Shown: positions 7,787 through 17,342, counted from the first letter of the stretch. The stretch is DNA of 64,000 bases from Halalkalibacter akibai JCM 9157 (GCF_000513135.1 NZ_BAUV01000023.1:1-64000), one strand, 5' to 3'. The notes: generated from the letters alone by a model not told the origin. Numbers and translations are program-made.

Positions 7787-10201
7787 ATGCATAGGAAAAA
7801 GTCAAAATTACTGATAAGCTTTTTAGCAATCGTTTTATTATTATCTACCTTTAGTATGGGGGCTTTTGCGAACACAAATGGAAGTGCGACCGAGCTTCGT
7901 ACAGCTGAACTGTTTGGAGAAATCAATCTAGCATCTTCTAGACCGACAACGGTTATCGTAGAACTTGAAGCAGAATCTGTTGTTGAAGCGAAGCAAAAAG
8001 GTAAAAAACAGACAAAAGCTAAATTAGCTTCTGAAAGAGGAAAAGTTGTTGCAGATCTTCAAAAGAAAGTAAACAACGCAAGCGTAAACAGAGAGTATGA
8101 CCATGTTTTTTCTGGATTTTCTGTTGAACTTCCTGCAAACAAAGTAACAGAAATTTTAACAATCCCTGGAGTAAAAGCAGTTTATCCAAATGTGGAGTAT
8201 ACAGTTGATGCTCTAGAAGTAGATGCGGAAACATTTAATCCTAACATGATGGAAAGTGCACCTTTTATCGGGTCTGATTTAGCATGGGATGCTGGATACA
8301 CAGGTGAAGGTGTGACTGTAGCAATTATTGATACAGGTACAGACTATACACACCCTGATTTAGCGCATGCTTTTGGTGATTATAAAGGGTATGACTTTGT
8401 TGATAACAATGAAGACCCACAAGAAACTCCTCCTGGTGACCCACGTGGTGGATCGACTAACCACGGAACTCACGTAGCTGGAACAGTTGCAGCTAATGGA
8501 CTAATCAAAGGGGTAGCTCCAGATGCTACTTTATTAGCGTACCGTGTACTTGGACCAGGTGGTAGCGGATCAACTGAAAATGTTGTCGCTGGTATTGAGC
8601 GTGCGGTTCAAGATGGTGCTGATGTTATGAACTTGTCTTTAGGTAACACACTTAACAACCCTGACTGGGCAACGAGTATTGCATTAGACTGGGCTATGGC
8701 TGAAGGCGTTGTGGCTGTTACTTCAAACGGGAACAGTGGTCCAAACAACTGGACAGTTGGTTCACCTGGTACTTCTCGTGAAGCAATTTCTGTAGGGGCA
8801 ACACGTTTACCTTATAATGTGTTCAGTTCTAAAATTGCTACAACAGAAGGTGTTGCATATCCTTCTGCGAAAGTAATGGGCTTCCCAAGTGAAGAAGAAT
8901 TACTTGAGTTAAACAATGGTGAGTATGAATTTGTTTATGTTGGTTTAGGTGCAGCTAGTGATTTTGAAGGAAAAGACCTTGAAGGAAAAATTGCGTTAAT
9001 CAGCCGTGGTGAATTTGCTTTTGTTGATAAAGCAACGAATGCTAAAAATGCTGGTGCTGTTGGTGCGATTATTTTCAATAACGTTGCTGGGGAGCATGCT
9101 GACGTTCCTGGTATGGCGGTTCCAACAATTAAAACAACTCTTGAAGATGGACAAAAGCTTCTTGCTGAAATAGAAGCTGGTAACAATACGGTTTCATTTG
9201 ATATTGAGTTTGCTTATGAAGTAGGCGAAACAGTAGCTGACTTCTCTTCTCGTGGTCCGGTTCTTGAAACATGGATGATTAAACCTGATGTTTCAGCTCC
9301 TGGTGTGAATATTACTAGTACGATTCCAACACACGATCCTAATAATCCATATGGATACGGGGCGTTCCAAGGAACAAGTATGGCTGCACCGCACGTAGCA
9401 GGTGCTGCAGCGCTAGTTCTACAAGCAAACCCTTACTGGGGAGTAGACAATGTCAAAGCAGCCTTGATGAATACAGCGGAAGAAATGATTAATCCTACAA
9501 CCGGTAAAGCATATGCACATAATACACAAGGTGCGGGCAGTATCCGTTTACCTGACGCTCTTGATGCTAAAACACTTGTAACACCAGGAAGTCACTCTTT
9601 CGGTAAATTTGTAAAGGATACTGGTAGACAAGTAGAAAAGCAACACTTCACAATCAAAAATCTATCAAGTGAAAGAAAACGTTATAGCTTTGATGTTGAA
9701 TTTGCAGGCAACCCAGCAGGGATCAAAGTGATGACTAGTAACAATCTAAATGTACAAGCTGGTAAATCGCAGCAAGTAAACTTCAATGTTCAGGTGGATA
9801 CAGCGAAGTTAGAGCCTGGTTACTATGAAGGTACGATTACGGTGAGCGAGGGTGAAACTAAGATTGAAGTTCCAACGATTTTGTTTGTTGGGGAGCCGGA
9901 TTACCCGCGTGTAACTAGTGCGTTCTTAGAGAAAGATGGAGATTCGTATGTGGTAGGTTCTTATTTACCAGGTGGGGCTGAAGTGCTTGAGTATGATCTT
10001 TATCAATTTGTGAATGGAGGATTTGGACCAGAGATCGGAACAATCGGTTCATTCGCTAACGTACCTGCTCCAATTCATGAATTCAACTGGGGTGGTTCGG
10101 TTAATGGCAATGAACTACCAAATGGTCAATATGTGTTGGCTGTTTATGTTGAGCAAGGCGGTGTCTCTGAGTATCGTGCTTATCTTGTAGAGAAGGAATA
10201 A
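7787..10201 (+). CDS. Secreted subtilisin-like serine protease, Vpr-like, with PA domain
   Basis: 804 residues, close to the length of Bacillus Vpr (about 806). Order: signal peptide (about 1-29), inhibitor I9 propeptide (about 53-140), S8 catalytic domain with Asp182 (AIIDTGTDYTHP), His226 (NHGTHVAGT) and Ser531 (GTSMAAPHVAG), and a protease-associated (PA) insert at about 370-470. A C-terminal beta-rich tail (about 590-804) ends with a FlgD/Fn3-like segment (NGNELPNGQYVLAVYV). All catalytic residues are intact. It lacks cell-wall-binding repeats, unlike the two other subtilases here, so release into the medium is expected. ATG 7787 follows GAGAGGGTG; a strong terminator follows the stop. 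It is monocistronic. Confidence 0.92.
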   Translation: MHRKKSKLLISFLAIVLLLSTFSMGAFANTNGSATELRTAELFGEINLASSRPTTVIVELEAESVVEAKQKGKKQTKAKLASERGKVVADLQKKVNNASVNREYDHVFSGFSVELPANKVTEILTIPGVKAVYPNVEYTVDALEVDAETFNPNMMESAPFIGSDLAWDAGYTGEGVTVAIIDTGTDYTHPDLAHAFGDYKGYDFVDNNEDPQETPPGDPRGGSTNHGTHVAGTVAANGLIKGVAPDATLLAYRVLGPGGSGSTENVVAGIERAVQDGADVMNLSLGNTLNNPDWATSIALDWAMAEGVVAVTSNGNSGPNNWTVGSPGTSREAISVGATRLPYNVFSSKIATTEGVAYPSAKVMGFPSEEELLELNNGEYEFVYVGLGAASDFEGKDLEGKIALISRGEFAFVDKATNAKNAGAVGAIIFNNVAGEHADVPGMAVPTIKTTLEDGQKLLAEIEAGNNTVSFDIEFAYEVGETVADFSSRGPVLETWMIKPDVSAPGVNITSTIPTHDPNNPYGYGAFQGTSMAAPHVAGAAALVLQANPYWGVDNVKAALMNTAEEMINPTTGKAYAHNTQGAGSIRLPDALDAKTLVTPGSHSFGKFVKDTGRQVEKQHFTIKNLSSERKRYSFDVEFAGNPAGIKVMTSNNLNVQAGKSQQVNFNVQVDTAKLEPGYYEGTITVSEGETKIEVPTILFVGEPDYPRVTSAFLEKDGDSYVVGSYLPGGAEVLEYDLYQFVNGGFGPEIGTIGSFANVPAPIHEFNWGGSVNGNELPNGQYVLAVYVEQGGVSEYRAYLVEKE

Positions 10202-10212
10202 GGGATTGTAAA

Positions 10213-10252
10213 AATACTCCAAGCGGTAAGATTGCTTGGAGTATTTTTTTTG
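10213..10252 (+). terminator. Terminator of the Vpr-like gene
   Basis: A perfect 12-bp stem AATACTCCAAGC / GCTTGGAGTATT with a 9-base loop and T8. Confidence 0.93.
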
Positions 10253-10387
10253 AAATTAAAAGAGTCGGAACAGTTTTGAGTGTTTGATAGTTTTTTAGAG
10301 TGTTTTGAAATGAAATGAATTACAATATATGGTAAGGTAAAAGCGCGTATTATCGTTAAATCGAACAATGTTTCGGAGGTGTTTTAA

Positions 10388-10588
10388 ATGAAAAATAATC
10401 ACTTAATAAAAGCTATTTTACTCACATTCCTTATCTTAATAATTACTATGTTTAAAGTGGACGTCCCGATCCTACATAAACTTCTTTCCTTAATCATAGC
10501 CGGGATTGCTTCATTTAAAAGTATCTATTTCCTATCTGTTCTTACATCAAATGCTTATAAAAAGTTTGAAAATGAGATGACTAAGTAA
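10388..10588 (+). CDS. Small two-helix membrane protein
   Basis: 66 residues with two hydrophobic segments (about 7-23 and 30-53), a Lys-rich N-terminus and a charged C-terminus. The RBS CGGAGGTG sits 8 bases before the ATG, and a terminator-like hairpin follows, so it appears to be a real single gene. Family not recognised. Confidence 0.65.
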   Translation: MKNNHLIKAILLTFLILIITMFKVDVPILHKLLSLIIAGIASFKSIYFLSVLTSNAYKKFENEMTK

Positions 10589-10597
10589 CTCACTTGA

Positions 10598-10625
10598 CCG
10601 AGCCACGAGGGCTTCGGTTTCTTTG
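10598..10625 (+). terminator. Probable terminator of the small membrane protein gene
   Basis: ACCGAGCC / GGGCTTCGGT stem with a bulge and a short loop, followed by TTTCTTT. Confidence 0.5.
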
Positions 10626-10705
10626 CATTCATGAAGGATTATAGCTTTTAAAATAGCATTGTTTTAACAGCATACCCCTGATTTTATGACTCAACATATT
10701 TTGGC

Positions 10706-10882
10706 GGACACCAGGTTCCTTATTGGCGAAAAATACCCGCTTTACAAAGGCTTGGAGGACACAGAGGACCTTATTACCCGGATAGGACTGTCATTTTGCT
10801 TGTAATTAGCCAAATAGAGGCCATTCAGTCCACTTACCTCGTAAAATGAATTTAATTAACTTAAATAAGGAACCTGGTGTCC
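10706..10882. repeat. 177-bp element bounded by 19-bp perfect inverted repeats
   Basis: 10706-10724 (GGACACCAGGTTCCTTATT) and 10864-10882 are exact reverse complements. Inside, 10752-10786 carries a related motif (GGACACAGAGGACCTTATT). There is no ORF. The structure resembles a MITE or paired REP element; a motif like the inner one recurs at 13693-13729. Confidence 0.7.
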
Positions 10883-10983
10883 TCACTACTACGAGCTAAG
10901 GTGGCGAGTTACTAAACGAAAAATTCGAAACCCCCAAATACCTAAATTCGTAGATAAAACAAAAGGAGGGGAACGACATCGAC

Positions 10984-11277
10984 ATGTTAACTATTATCTT
11001 TACGCTTCCACTCTTTGGTGTGCTTATTTGGAGTTACTTTTACCCTGAAGAAAGTATGTTATGGGGACAGAGATGGATGTATAAACAAGAACCGGAGTTT
11101 TCGGACATAGCGATTGCCTTTACTCAATTTGGATCGGGGTTAATGTTTTGCTTGTTAACACTTATTTTTGGCGCTTCTTTGTTTGATCATTTTCTTATTA
11201 GACTTTTGTTATGCATTGGGTTGATTGTGTATATTATTTACGGGATTCGGAAATTAGATAAAATTATGATGAAGTAG
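10984..11277 (+). CDS. Small membrane protein (DUF6199-like)
   Basis: 97 residues with three hydrophobic segments: one at the N-terminus (about 1-18), then after the soluble stretch RWMYKQEPEFSDIAIAF two more near 48-68 and 70-90. The W..EPSD-type stretch recalls, from memory, small Bacillota membrane proteins grouped as DUF6199; function unknown. AGGAGGG at 10964-10970 is 13 bases from the ATG, somewhat far. It lies downstream of the inverted-repeat element. Confidence 0.6.
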   Translation: MLTIIFTLPLFGVLIWSYFYPEESMLWGQRWMYKQEPEFSDIAIAFTQFGSGLMFCLLTLIFGASLFDHFLIRLLLCIGLIVYIIYGIRKLDKIMMK

Positions 11278-11691
11278 ACAACGGCGAAAAGGAAAGAGAT
11301 AGTTCCGAAATGTAAACCGATAAACTATAAGGAACATTTCAAAAAATATGTGTGACATGATTAATGTAGAATTATTACGAAGGATTAAATTAGATAGACA
11401 GCAGCACCAACCCAATGAAACGAAGTAGAAAACGGGTTATTTTGTAAATGGATGATTGATTTAAGTAATTTTTCACTGATAGAGTCATTTTCATCAATTA
11501 GACGAATGAGTGCATAGATTTTACAAAATAATAAGGCCATTTCTGTCACATCCCTTACCAATTTTTTTTAGTATTTGACCATTTTGCAATTTTATCCGGT
11601 TTTATCAAAAAAAATTTGAAATATTTGTTAAAGGCTTGGTTATTGAAGGAGGAGTAAAGGATTTAAAAATACACGACTTTTATACAAACAA
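11278..11691. other. Non-coding stretch of about 410 bases
   Basis: Both strands are rich in stops. No ORF with an RBS, no repeat and no clear promoter was seen. Confidence 0.5.
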
Positions 11692-11721
11692 AAAAACCTT
11701 TCATAAATATGAAAGGTTTTA
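11692..11721 (-). terminator. Terminator of the sortase operon
   Basis: AAAACCTTTCAT / ATGAAAGGTTTT stem; on the minus strand it is followed by a T-run (TTTTTTTGTTTG). It ends 5 bases beyond the sortase stop. Confidence 0.8.
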
Positions 11722-11726
11722 ACTGT

Positions 11727-12371
11727 TTAACTCTCCTTACTTTCTCTTAACTCCGCCACAAGAATATACCGTTCTGGTGCAGAGCCTATAAAGTCAAAAG
11801 GATAACACGTTGAAACGGTTAAGGTAGCACGAGGCTTCGGAACGATTACAGTTCGATCGTCTTCATCGACGATTCTAACTTTTCTTACCTTATAAGTGAA
11901 TTCACCTGCACCAGTCGTTACGATGAGAAGATCGTTTTCTCCGACTTCTCCTAGCTTACGAAAAACGGTGTCACGGTGACCGGATAAAACGGAGTTATCA
12001 TTTTCACCAGGAAGAACACTGCCGGCAAAGTGGCCAACACCTTTTTCAAGTTCATCCTCATCTGTACCGTGGTAAATCGGGAGTCGGGCTTCAAGTTTTG
12101 GTATATAAAGTTCACCCATTAATTCACCTTTTACTGGCTCAAGAGGATAGATTGTTAAAGGCTTTTCTTCTATTTCAACTTGGGGATTCTCTTGCTCTTC
12201 CTCAATCATGGTTTCTACAACTGCTGGTTCAGCCGTTTTATATAAATAATAACCTTTGAAAAATTTAAACGTATTTGTTGTTGAAAACCAGAGTCCGAAG
12301 ATGATCATGGCGCTAAAGGGAAGAAGAATGAGAAACCTCATTCTTCTTTTAAACCGTCTCTGTTTATCCAT
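11727..12371 (-). CDS. srtD: Class D sortase
   Basis: 214 residues: a membrane anchor (about 12-30), an acidic linker (about 50-70) and a sortase beta barrel. Catalytic residues are His132 (LSGHRDT), Cys189 (TVSTCYPF) and Arg201 (SAPERYI); the TxxTCYPF...R arrangement is that of class D sortases. These transpeptidases cut an LPxTx signal outside the cell and attach the protein to peptidoglycan. Its ATG overlaps the 3' end of the upstream gene by 8 bases, so the two are translationally coupled, and that upstream gene encodes an LPKTA-tagged protein: an enzyme-substrate pair. The known Bacillus class D enzyme that uses LPNTA supports the match. Confidence 0.9.
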   Translation of the reverse strand: MDKQRRFKRRMRFLILLPFSAMIIFGLWFSTTNTFKFFKGYYLYKTAEPAVVETMIEEEQENPQVEIEEKPLTIYPLEPVKGELMGELYIPKLEARLPIYHGTDEDELEKGVGHFAGSVLPGENDNSVLSGHRDTVFRKLGEVGENDLLIVTTGAGEFTYKVRKVRIVDEDDRTVIVPKPRATLTVSTCYPFDFIGSAPERYILVAELRESKES

Positions 12372-13536
12372 GGTTCACTTTGAAACGGCGATAGAAAAAG
12401 AAACCAACAGCAGCTATCGCAACACCTGTTGCCGCATTTGTTAAGTAGTTAGAAGCTGTTTTAGGAAGTTTTGCTCCTTTAACGGTTTTCTTAACTGGCT
12501 TAGTTTTATCTTTTACTTTATCTTTGTCTTTGCTTTTGTCGACGATTGTATTTTCAATCGTTTTTAAATCTTTTCCTGTCTCGTTAATTATCTCTGAGTC
12601 AAATAAATCTGCTGTGAAAAGCAAGTCAGCTAGAAACTCACCTTTTTTGTTGTAAAGTTCAATTAAGAGACCATAGCCGTCTGTGCTATCCATCATCATA
12701 AGATTTTGTAGTGATATTGGCTTTTTCTCTTGATCTTTAACTAAAAAGAACTTGACATCTAATTCAAATAAGTCGAGTAATTGTGTAAAGATATCAAGAA
12801 GTTCAGCAATTTGTTCAGGGGTAACATCAGCAGGATCTTCGAAGTCCTCGAAAACGATCATTCGCTCTGATAGCTCTTCTAGTTTCTCTAAGAAAGCTGG
12901 ATTCGTGTAATCAAGGGAATCAAAATGATTAAAAAGTCTCTCAAGTTCTACATCTGTTAAGCCAATTAAGCTAAATAATTCGCTAATATCAGCGAATTCA
13001 AGATCTGACCCATATAAATAAAGGTCAATTGCCCATTCAAGGTCTTCAATATATTCGTAGTTTTCAAGAGAATCATCATGCTCTTCTAATAACGCGATCA
13101 GCTCTTCAAGCGTAAGTTCATATTGGTCTAAAAGAGTTTTTAAACTTTCGTCAGTAATCGGTGTAAGGTTATAAAAATAAACATCAAATTTTAAATCATA
13201 ATAAAATTTATAGGCATCAAAGATAGATTGTCCAACTTCTAACTCGCCATTTTCAATCAATAAAGCAGTGAGTTCTTCTAACGTTATCTCTTGCCACTCT
13301 AATAACTCTTGCAGTAATTCTTCTGTTAAAACGGGACCAAGAAGCTCTTCAATCTCCTCAACACTAGAAAAATCAGAAATAGCTAGCTCAAGAAAATCTA
13401 AATGCTCTGCTAATTGTTCTTCTGTCCATCCCAGCTCTGCTAGATATCTTTCTAAGTCTGGTGGTGCCGCTAAACTGAAAGACGGAGTAACGATTAATCC
13501 AATAACCAAAACAAACGACAAGAAAAAGCCTTTCAC
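12364..13536 (-). CDS. LPKTA-anchored processed acidic surface protein
   Basis: 390 residues: signal peptide (about 1-23), a long Glu/Asp/Leu-rich helical region with repeated TxEELxxLL-type units (about 25-260), a less acidic part, a Lys/Asp-rich stretch (about 340-358), then the sorting signal LPKTA (about 361), a hydrophobic helix and a basic tail (YRRFKVNHG). It matches the family known as processed acidic surface protein, characterised by an LPxTA signal next to a sortase. GTG start with AGGAGG upstream. Coupled to the sortase gene. The function at the surface is unknown; strong acidity may suit high pH or salt. Confidence 0.88.
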   Translation of the reverse strand: MKGFFLSFVLVIGLIVTPSFSLAAPPDLERYLAELGWTEEQLAEHLDFLELAISDFSSVEEIEELLGPVLTEELLQELLEWQEITLEELTALLIENGELEVGQSIFDAYKFYYDLKFDVYFYNLTPITDESLKTLLDQYELTLEELIALLEEHDDSLENYEYIEDLEWAIDLYLYGSDLEFADISELFSLIGLTDVELERLFNHFDSLDYTNPAFLEKLEELSERMIVFEDFEDPADVTPEQIAELLDIFTQLLDLFELDVKFFLVKDQEKKPISLQNLMMMDSTDGYGLLIELYNKKGEFLADLLFTADLFDSEIINETGKDLKTIENTIVDKSKDKDKVKDKTKPVKKTVKGAKLPKTASNYLTNAATGVAIAAVGFFFYRRFKVNHG

Positions 13537-13870
13537 ACAACATTCCTCCTGAAAATAAAATAATGAAATCTAGAATATTATAATCTCAAATTTATGGAAA
13601 AGATAGACAAATTTATTGAATTTAATGGAAGTTAAATATAAAGCTTAAAAAGATTTTTAATTTAAAAATACGGAAGCTTCCAAAGAGGGTGTTTGGAGGG
13701 ACGCAGAGGCCCCTATTGCTTCAAATAGGCACTATAGCCAAAAGTATATGCTGAGTGTAGCTGAAAAAACGCTGAGTAGGTAATTCTCTGCCCTTTCCTA
13801 ATTTTAGTCAATATAACGATGTGATAGCCATGCTTCCCAATAGCCCCTTACTCATACCCTCGCCATCGGT
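13537..13870. other. Intergenic region with a REP-like motif
   Basis: No gene. 13693-13729 holds TTGGAGGGACGCAGAGG followed by CCTATT-GCTTC-AAATAGG, an inverted repeat, and closely resembles the motif at 10752-10786. The promoter of the acidic surface protein gene should lie near its right-hand start at 13540-13620. Confidence 0.5.
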
Positions 13871-13904
13871 AAAACAAAGAAAAACCGCTCAAAAAAGAGC
13901 GGTT
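13871..13904 (-). terminator. Terminator after the SGNH-type gene
   Basis: AACCGCTC / GAGCGGTT stem with an A6 loop; on the minus strand it is followed by TTTTTCTTTGTTTT. Confidence 0.85.
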
Positions 13905-13917
13905 CATCAACTAACAA

Positions 13918-14709
13918 CTATTCATTCGTCAAAAACTCAAACATCGCATCAGCCCATAAGGCATGTCCGTCTTTGTTTGGTCTTCCATTTGCAATGTAGT
14001 TGCGTAATGCTTCATTGTCGGTTGAAGGCCAACTTGTCCAATGATTTGCATATAAGTAGTCACGTTCAGCAGCGAAATTTTCTAATGCTTCTATTTGAGT
14101 TAAATAAAAGCCAGCATTAGGTAATGGATTCGCTGGAACAAGAACGATAGTTGTATTAGGTAGAGCATCAGTTAGTTGTTGCATCATGATCTCTAGTGCA
14201 TCAAGAGAATCTTCAATTCGAATAACACCATTGTCATTTAAAATAAATGGTTCAAATAAAAGCAATGTAGGATTGCTCTCGATCACTTCGTTTACATACT
14301 CGCTATTGATGATGTCAATTGAAGTTAAGCGATCAACATTAACTGTCACCATACTAAGAGAAGGATTTTCAACTAACTCAGAGAGCTGATCTTCTAGTAA
14401 TAAAGGCCAAGAACTACTAGCTTCCTCGTCATAAGCGATTGAAGCTGACCCGAATACCGTAATAGCTAGTGAGTCTTCATCTTCAAGTGATACTGTTAAT
14501 TCCTTTACTAGTCCAGTTAAGCTAGCTTCTACTTCTCCTGCAGCCGTTTCTGTTTCCACGGTTTCAGTCGTTGTAGGAGGAGTAATCGTCAAGGCTAGAG
14601 CTTGTGATTCCTCTGCAATGGTTTCGAGCTTTTGCTGGTAATAGAAATGGCCAACGATAATGATGGTAATTGATAGAATAATACTTCCAATATATAAAAG
14701 GGATTTCAA
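13918..14709 (-). CDS. Membrane-anchored SGNH/GDSL hydrolase-like protein
   Basis: 263 residues: a signal anchor (about 4-22), a Thr/Glu-rich linker (about 40-62), then a domain of SGNH type. Block I is FGSASIAY (residues 86-93), degenerate compared with GDS; the C-terminal block is DGHALWADAMF, with the Asp and His expected of the catalytic pair. Such exported enzymes remove acyl groups from cell-envelope sugars, but here block I is weak and activity is uncertain. It lies 27 bases after the TPR/InlB-repeat gene on the same strand, so the two form an operon. Confidence 0.7.
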   Translation of the reverse strand: MKSLLYIGSIILSITIIIVGHFYYQQKLETIAEESQALALTITPPTTTETVETETAAGEVEASLTGLVKELTVSLEDEDSLAITVFGSASIAYDEEASSSWPLLLEDQLSELVENPSLSMVTVNVDRLTSIDIINSEYVNEVIESNPTLLLFEPFILNDNGVIRIEDSLDALEIMMQQLTDALPNTTIVLVPANPLPNAGFYLTQIEALENFAAERDYLYANHWTSWPSTDNEALRNYIANGRPNKDGHALWADAMFEFLTNE

Positions 14710-14736
14710 AATTAAAGATCCACCTTTCTGTAGGTT

Positions 14737-16389
14737 TTAATCATCTTCATATTCTGGTTCATCTGGAACAGGAGCGGGTGCCGGATCTGGTTCAGGCTCA
14801 GGTTTTGGTTCTGGTTGCTTTGGTGTTTCTATAGGTATTGTTTTTTCTGGTTCTTTTGGCTTGGGAGTTGGAGCCGGTTCAGTTTTCTTTGGCTCTTCCT
14901 TTACCGGTTGTGTCGGTGTTTTTGTTTTCTTCGGTTCTTCTTTAGCCGGTTGTGGCTTCGGCTGTATAACTGTTTCTGTTTCGCGAACTGGTGTACGTGT
15001 TTGTTGTGGACTAAAAATAGCTTGTAGTGTCATGTCTTCTTCCATCACAAATGTAATCGATGGATTTGAACTAGTAATGGATCCAGACCAGCCCTCGAAT
15101 ACATAGCCTTGACTCGGCCTGGCGGTTACAGTAACTGTTTCACCAAGGTTAATCGTGTTCGCTAAAGTACTTTGAAGAACGGTGCCTTCTCCACTTTTCG
15201 TAATGGACAGTTGATAAGTATTTGTTTCAAGTTCAAATACTGCGCCAATTTTCATTGGTTTTTCAAGTGTTATAGTTTGTGTTATTGCTGTACCTGAAAG
15301 ATCGCCAGTCCAACGAACAAATTTCCACCCTGCTGCCGGTACTGCTGTAAGTTCCACAACTTCACCAATTTCATAGATTGTTTTTTCAGGCAATGTTGTT
15401 ATTGTACCTTCTCCAGTAATAGATGTCATTAGCGTATTTTTACCACTATCTATCTCAATATCTAATGAGAGGTTAATTCCATCATATTCAGCTATAAGTT
15501 GTTCAGCTCCGTCTTCTAAAGCAGTAAACGTCACTTTTTGATTTTCAGCAGCTGTTAATGTTCCTAACTCATTTTTTAATGTCCAGTTCGGCGTGATTTG
15601 CATTTCCTCGCCATCTGCGTCAAAGGCGACAACACCAACTTCAATTGCTTGATCAGCTGCAACGATAATGGCTTCATCACTCATTGTCCATGTTAGTTCT
15701 TCTGCGACTTGATCTTTAACAGTGATTTCTAATTCGCGGACCAAATCACCTGAAGTGGCAGTTACAACTACAGAGCCATTATTAACAGCTTTTAAACTTG
15801 TTTCATCCGCAGTGACTTGAAGACTAGCAATGTCTGAGGAGAGTACCCATTCAGCAGTAAGAGGAAGGGTTCTCCCTTTCTCATCTGACCACACGAGTTG
15901 GATTTCTCGTTCGTGACCTTTCTGAATAAAAGGTCGTTCAAAATCAACCGTGATTTGCTCTAAAAACAATTCATATTCTAATCGAAAGCCTTCATTATTT
16001 GTTTCGTCTGCGCCTTGTTTTAAAATGGAAAGGGCTGAGACGATATCAGATTGATTAATAAACAGTTCTGATAAGTATGTATAAAATAAAGGTTCGGCTG
16101 GAAGTAACTCAATTCCATCGAAAAGGGTCATTTCTGCTAAATCTAATCTAGCAATTCCTTGATAACTTTTCGTGAGTCCAATTCTTGCGTTTACATGTAA
16201 CGGATCGAGATTTAAGATTTCTTTGTAAAAGGCAATACTCTCGTCGAAATCAGCTTGGTCAAACGCCGTTTTTGCTTCTTGTTCAAGTTTGTTAATCTGA
16301 CCACTTGATTCAAAAGGAAATAAAACAAAGGCACCCAATAAGATAACGAGGATAAAACTGATAGAAGGGATCACGATTTTCTTTGACAT
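14737..16389 (-). CDS. Exported TPR and InlB-type beta-repeat protein with Pro-rich tail
   Basis: 550 residues: an N-terminal signal anchor (about 5-26), TPR-like helices (about 32-130), two Ig-like beta segments (about 155-310), two divergent InlB B-repeats (GEGTI...AGWKFVRWTG and GEGTV...QGYVFEGWSG, about 325-460), and a low-complexity Pro/Glu/Lys tail (about 475-550) that could span the wall. There is no sorting signal at the C-terminus. Such repeats usually mediate surface protein interactions. It is the first gene of a two-gene unit with the SGNH-like protein. Confidence 0.75.
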   Translation of the reverse strand: MSKKIVIPSISFILVILLGAFVLFPFESSGQINKLEQEAKTAFDQADFDESIAFYKEILNLDPLHVNARIGLTKSYQGIARLDLAEMTLFDGIELLPAEPLFYTYLSELFINQSDIVSALSILKQGADETNNEGFRLEYELFLEQITVDFERPFIQKGHEREIQLVWSDEKGRTLPLTAEWVLSSDIASLQVTADETSLKAVNNGSVVVTATSGDLVRELEITVKDQVAEELTWTMSDEAIIVAADQAIEVGVVAFDADGEEMQITPNWTLKNELGTLTAAENQKVTFTALEDGAEQLIAEYDGINLSLDIEIDSGKNTLMTSITGEGTITTLPEKTIYEIGEVVELTAVPAAGWKFVRWTGDLSGTAITQTITLEKPMKIGAVFELETNTYQLSITKSGEGTVLQSTLANTINLGETVTVTARPSQGYVFEGWSGSITSSNPSITFVMEEDMTLQAIFSPQQTRTPVRETETVIQPKPQPAKEEPKKTKTPTQPVKEEPKKTEPAPTPKPKEPEKTIPIETPKQPEPKPEPEPDPAPAPVPDEPEYEDD

Positions 16390-16560
16390 AGCAAAACCTC
16401 TTTTCTAAAGCAAGTTACTTATTTAGTAGATAAATAGATAATTTGGATCATTTTTCATTATAAAGGACTTTGGCAAATAACGGAATACAAGGAAGAAAAA
16501 AAGTGAAAAGTGTCGAAAAAGTATATAGTAAGTAAATTTTATTATTGGGGAGAACATTTA
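16390..16560. other. Start of a decayed intergenic region
   Basis: AT-rich; no ORF or repeat. The region from here to 17986 holds only short or broken frames and appears to be gene debris. Confidence 0.5.
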
Positions 16561-16877
16561 ATGTTTATGAGTATGGTGAGAGAAAAATATAAAAGCTGGA
16601 GGAAGACTTGACTCTACCCCCAGCATCAAAAGTATATAAAATATCTAATAAATATTTCGTAGAGGACACAACGTCCCTTCTTTATAAAATTAATCGTTTT
16701 ACAAAGGAATGGATTATCACAATTATTAAAAACCACCCTTTCTTATTAATCAATTTGTTCTTGTTAACTTCATCATTGGCAACACCTAAGTATATTTACA
16801 CGTATATGGTTCATACTAAATACTATTTTCCATTATTAAACAGGTTATTTCACATGTTTAGGGAAGGTTTCCACTAG
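16561..16877 (+). pseudogene. Short, possibly broken membrane-protein frame, unrecognised
   Basis: A 16-codon ORF from ATG 16561 (GGGGAG upstream) runs into a second frame that could start at TTG 16608 (GGAGGA at 16598-16603) and codes 89 residues with one hydrophobic stretch (PFLLINLFLLTSSL). Either the TTG frame is a small gene or the two are halves of a broken one. No family recognised. Confidence 0.3.
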
Positions 16878-17342
16878 GATCATTTGGAAATATACTGACG
16901 AGAAAAATATTTAATTTGAGGTACTCCAACAGGTCTTAGAGGGATATCTTCTTGCTTTTTAAAAGAGTTCATGAACGTCAGTGGCGATCGCTTTGAATAT
17001 GAGGTGAAATATGCTGCTTGAATGGTTAGGCGAATCAGATAAAGATAGAAGGAGTGAGCATTGTAACAATTTTCATAGAAGAAAACAAATCTTAACATTT
17101 TAACTCTTTAATTGACTCTATTAGAATTTACTCTCTCTTTCTTATATATCCATTTTCTTCGTTGTTTTCATTTGGATTAGACATTTTATTGTTCACTTTT
17201 TTGTGATTTTGTTAAAGGAACACTTACCGCTTTATTTTTTATAGTTGAAGATATGGGCTAGGATATTGTCTTCTATTATGAATTACACATTGAATAAGAA
17301 TAAAATTCAAAAAACACATTAATAAAATATTATATTTTAGGT

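Noticed and set aside
10680-10890. CRISPR-like array
   Set aside because: Only two to three related motifs, inverted and unevenly spaced; no spacers and no cas genes.
14815-15106. Cys/Phe-rich plus-strand frames opposite the Pro-rich tail
   Set aside because: They are the antisense of Pro/Glu/Lys repeats in the surface protein, which accounts for their odd composition.
16880-17098. 72-residue minus-strand frame
   Set aside because: No RBS, no recognised motif and it lies in decayed DNA; possibly a remnant but not supportable.
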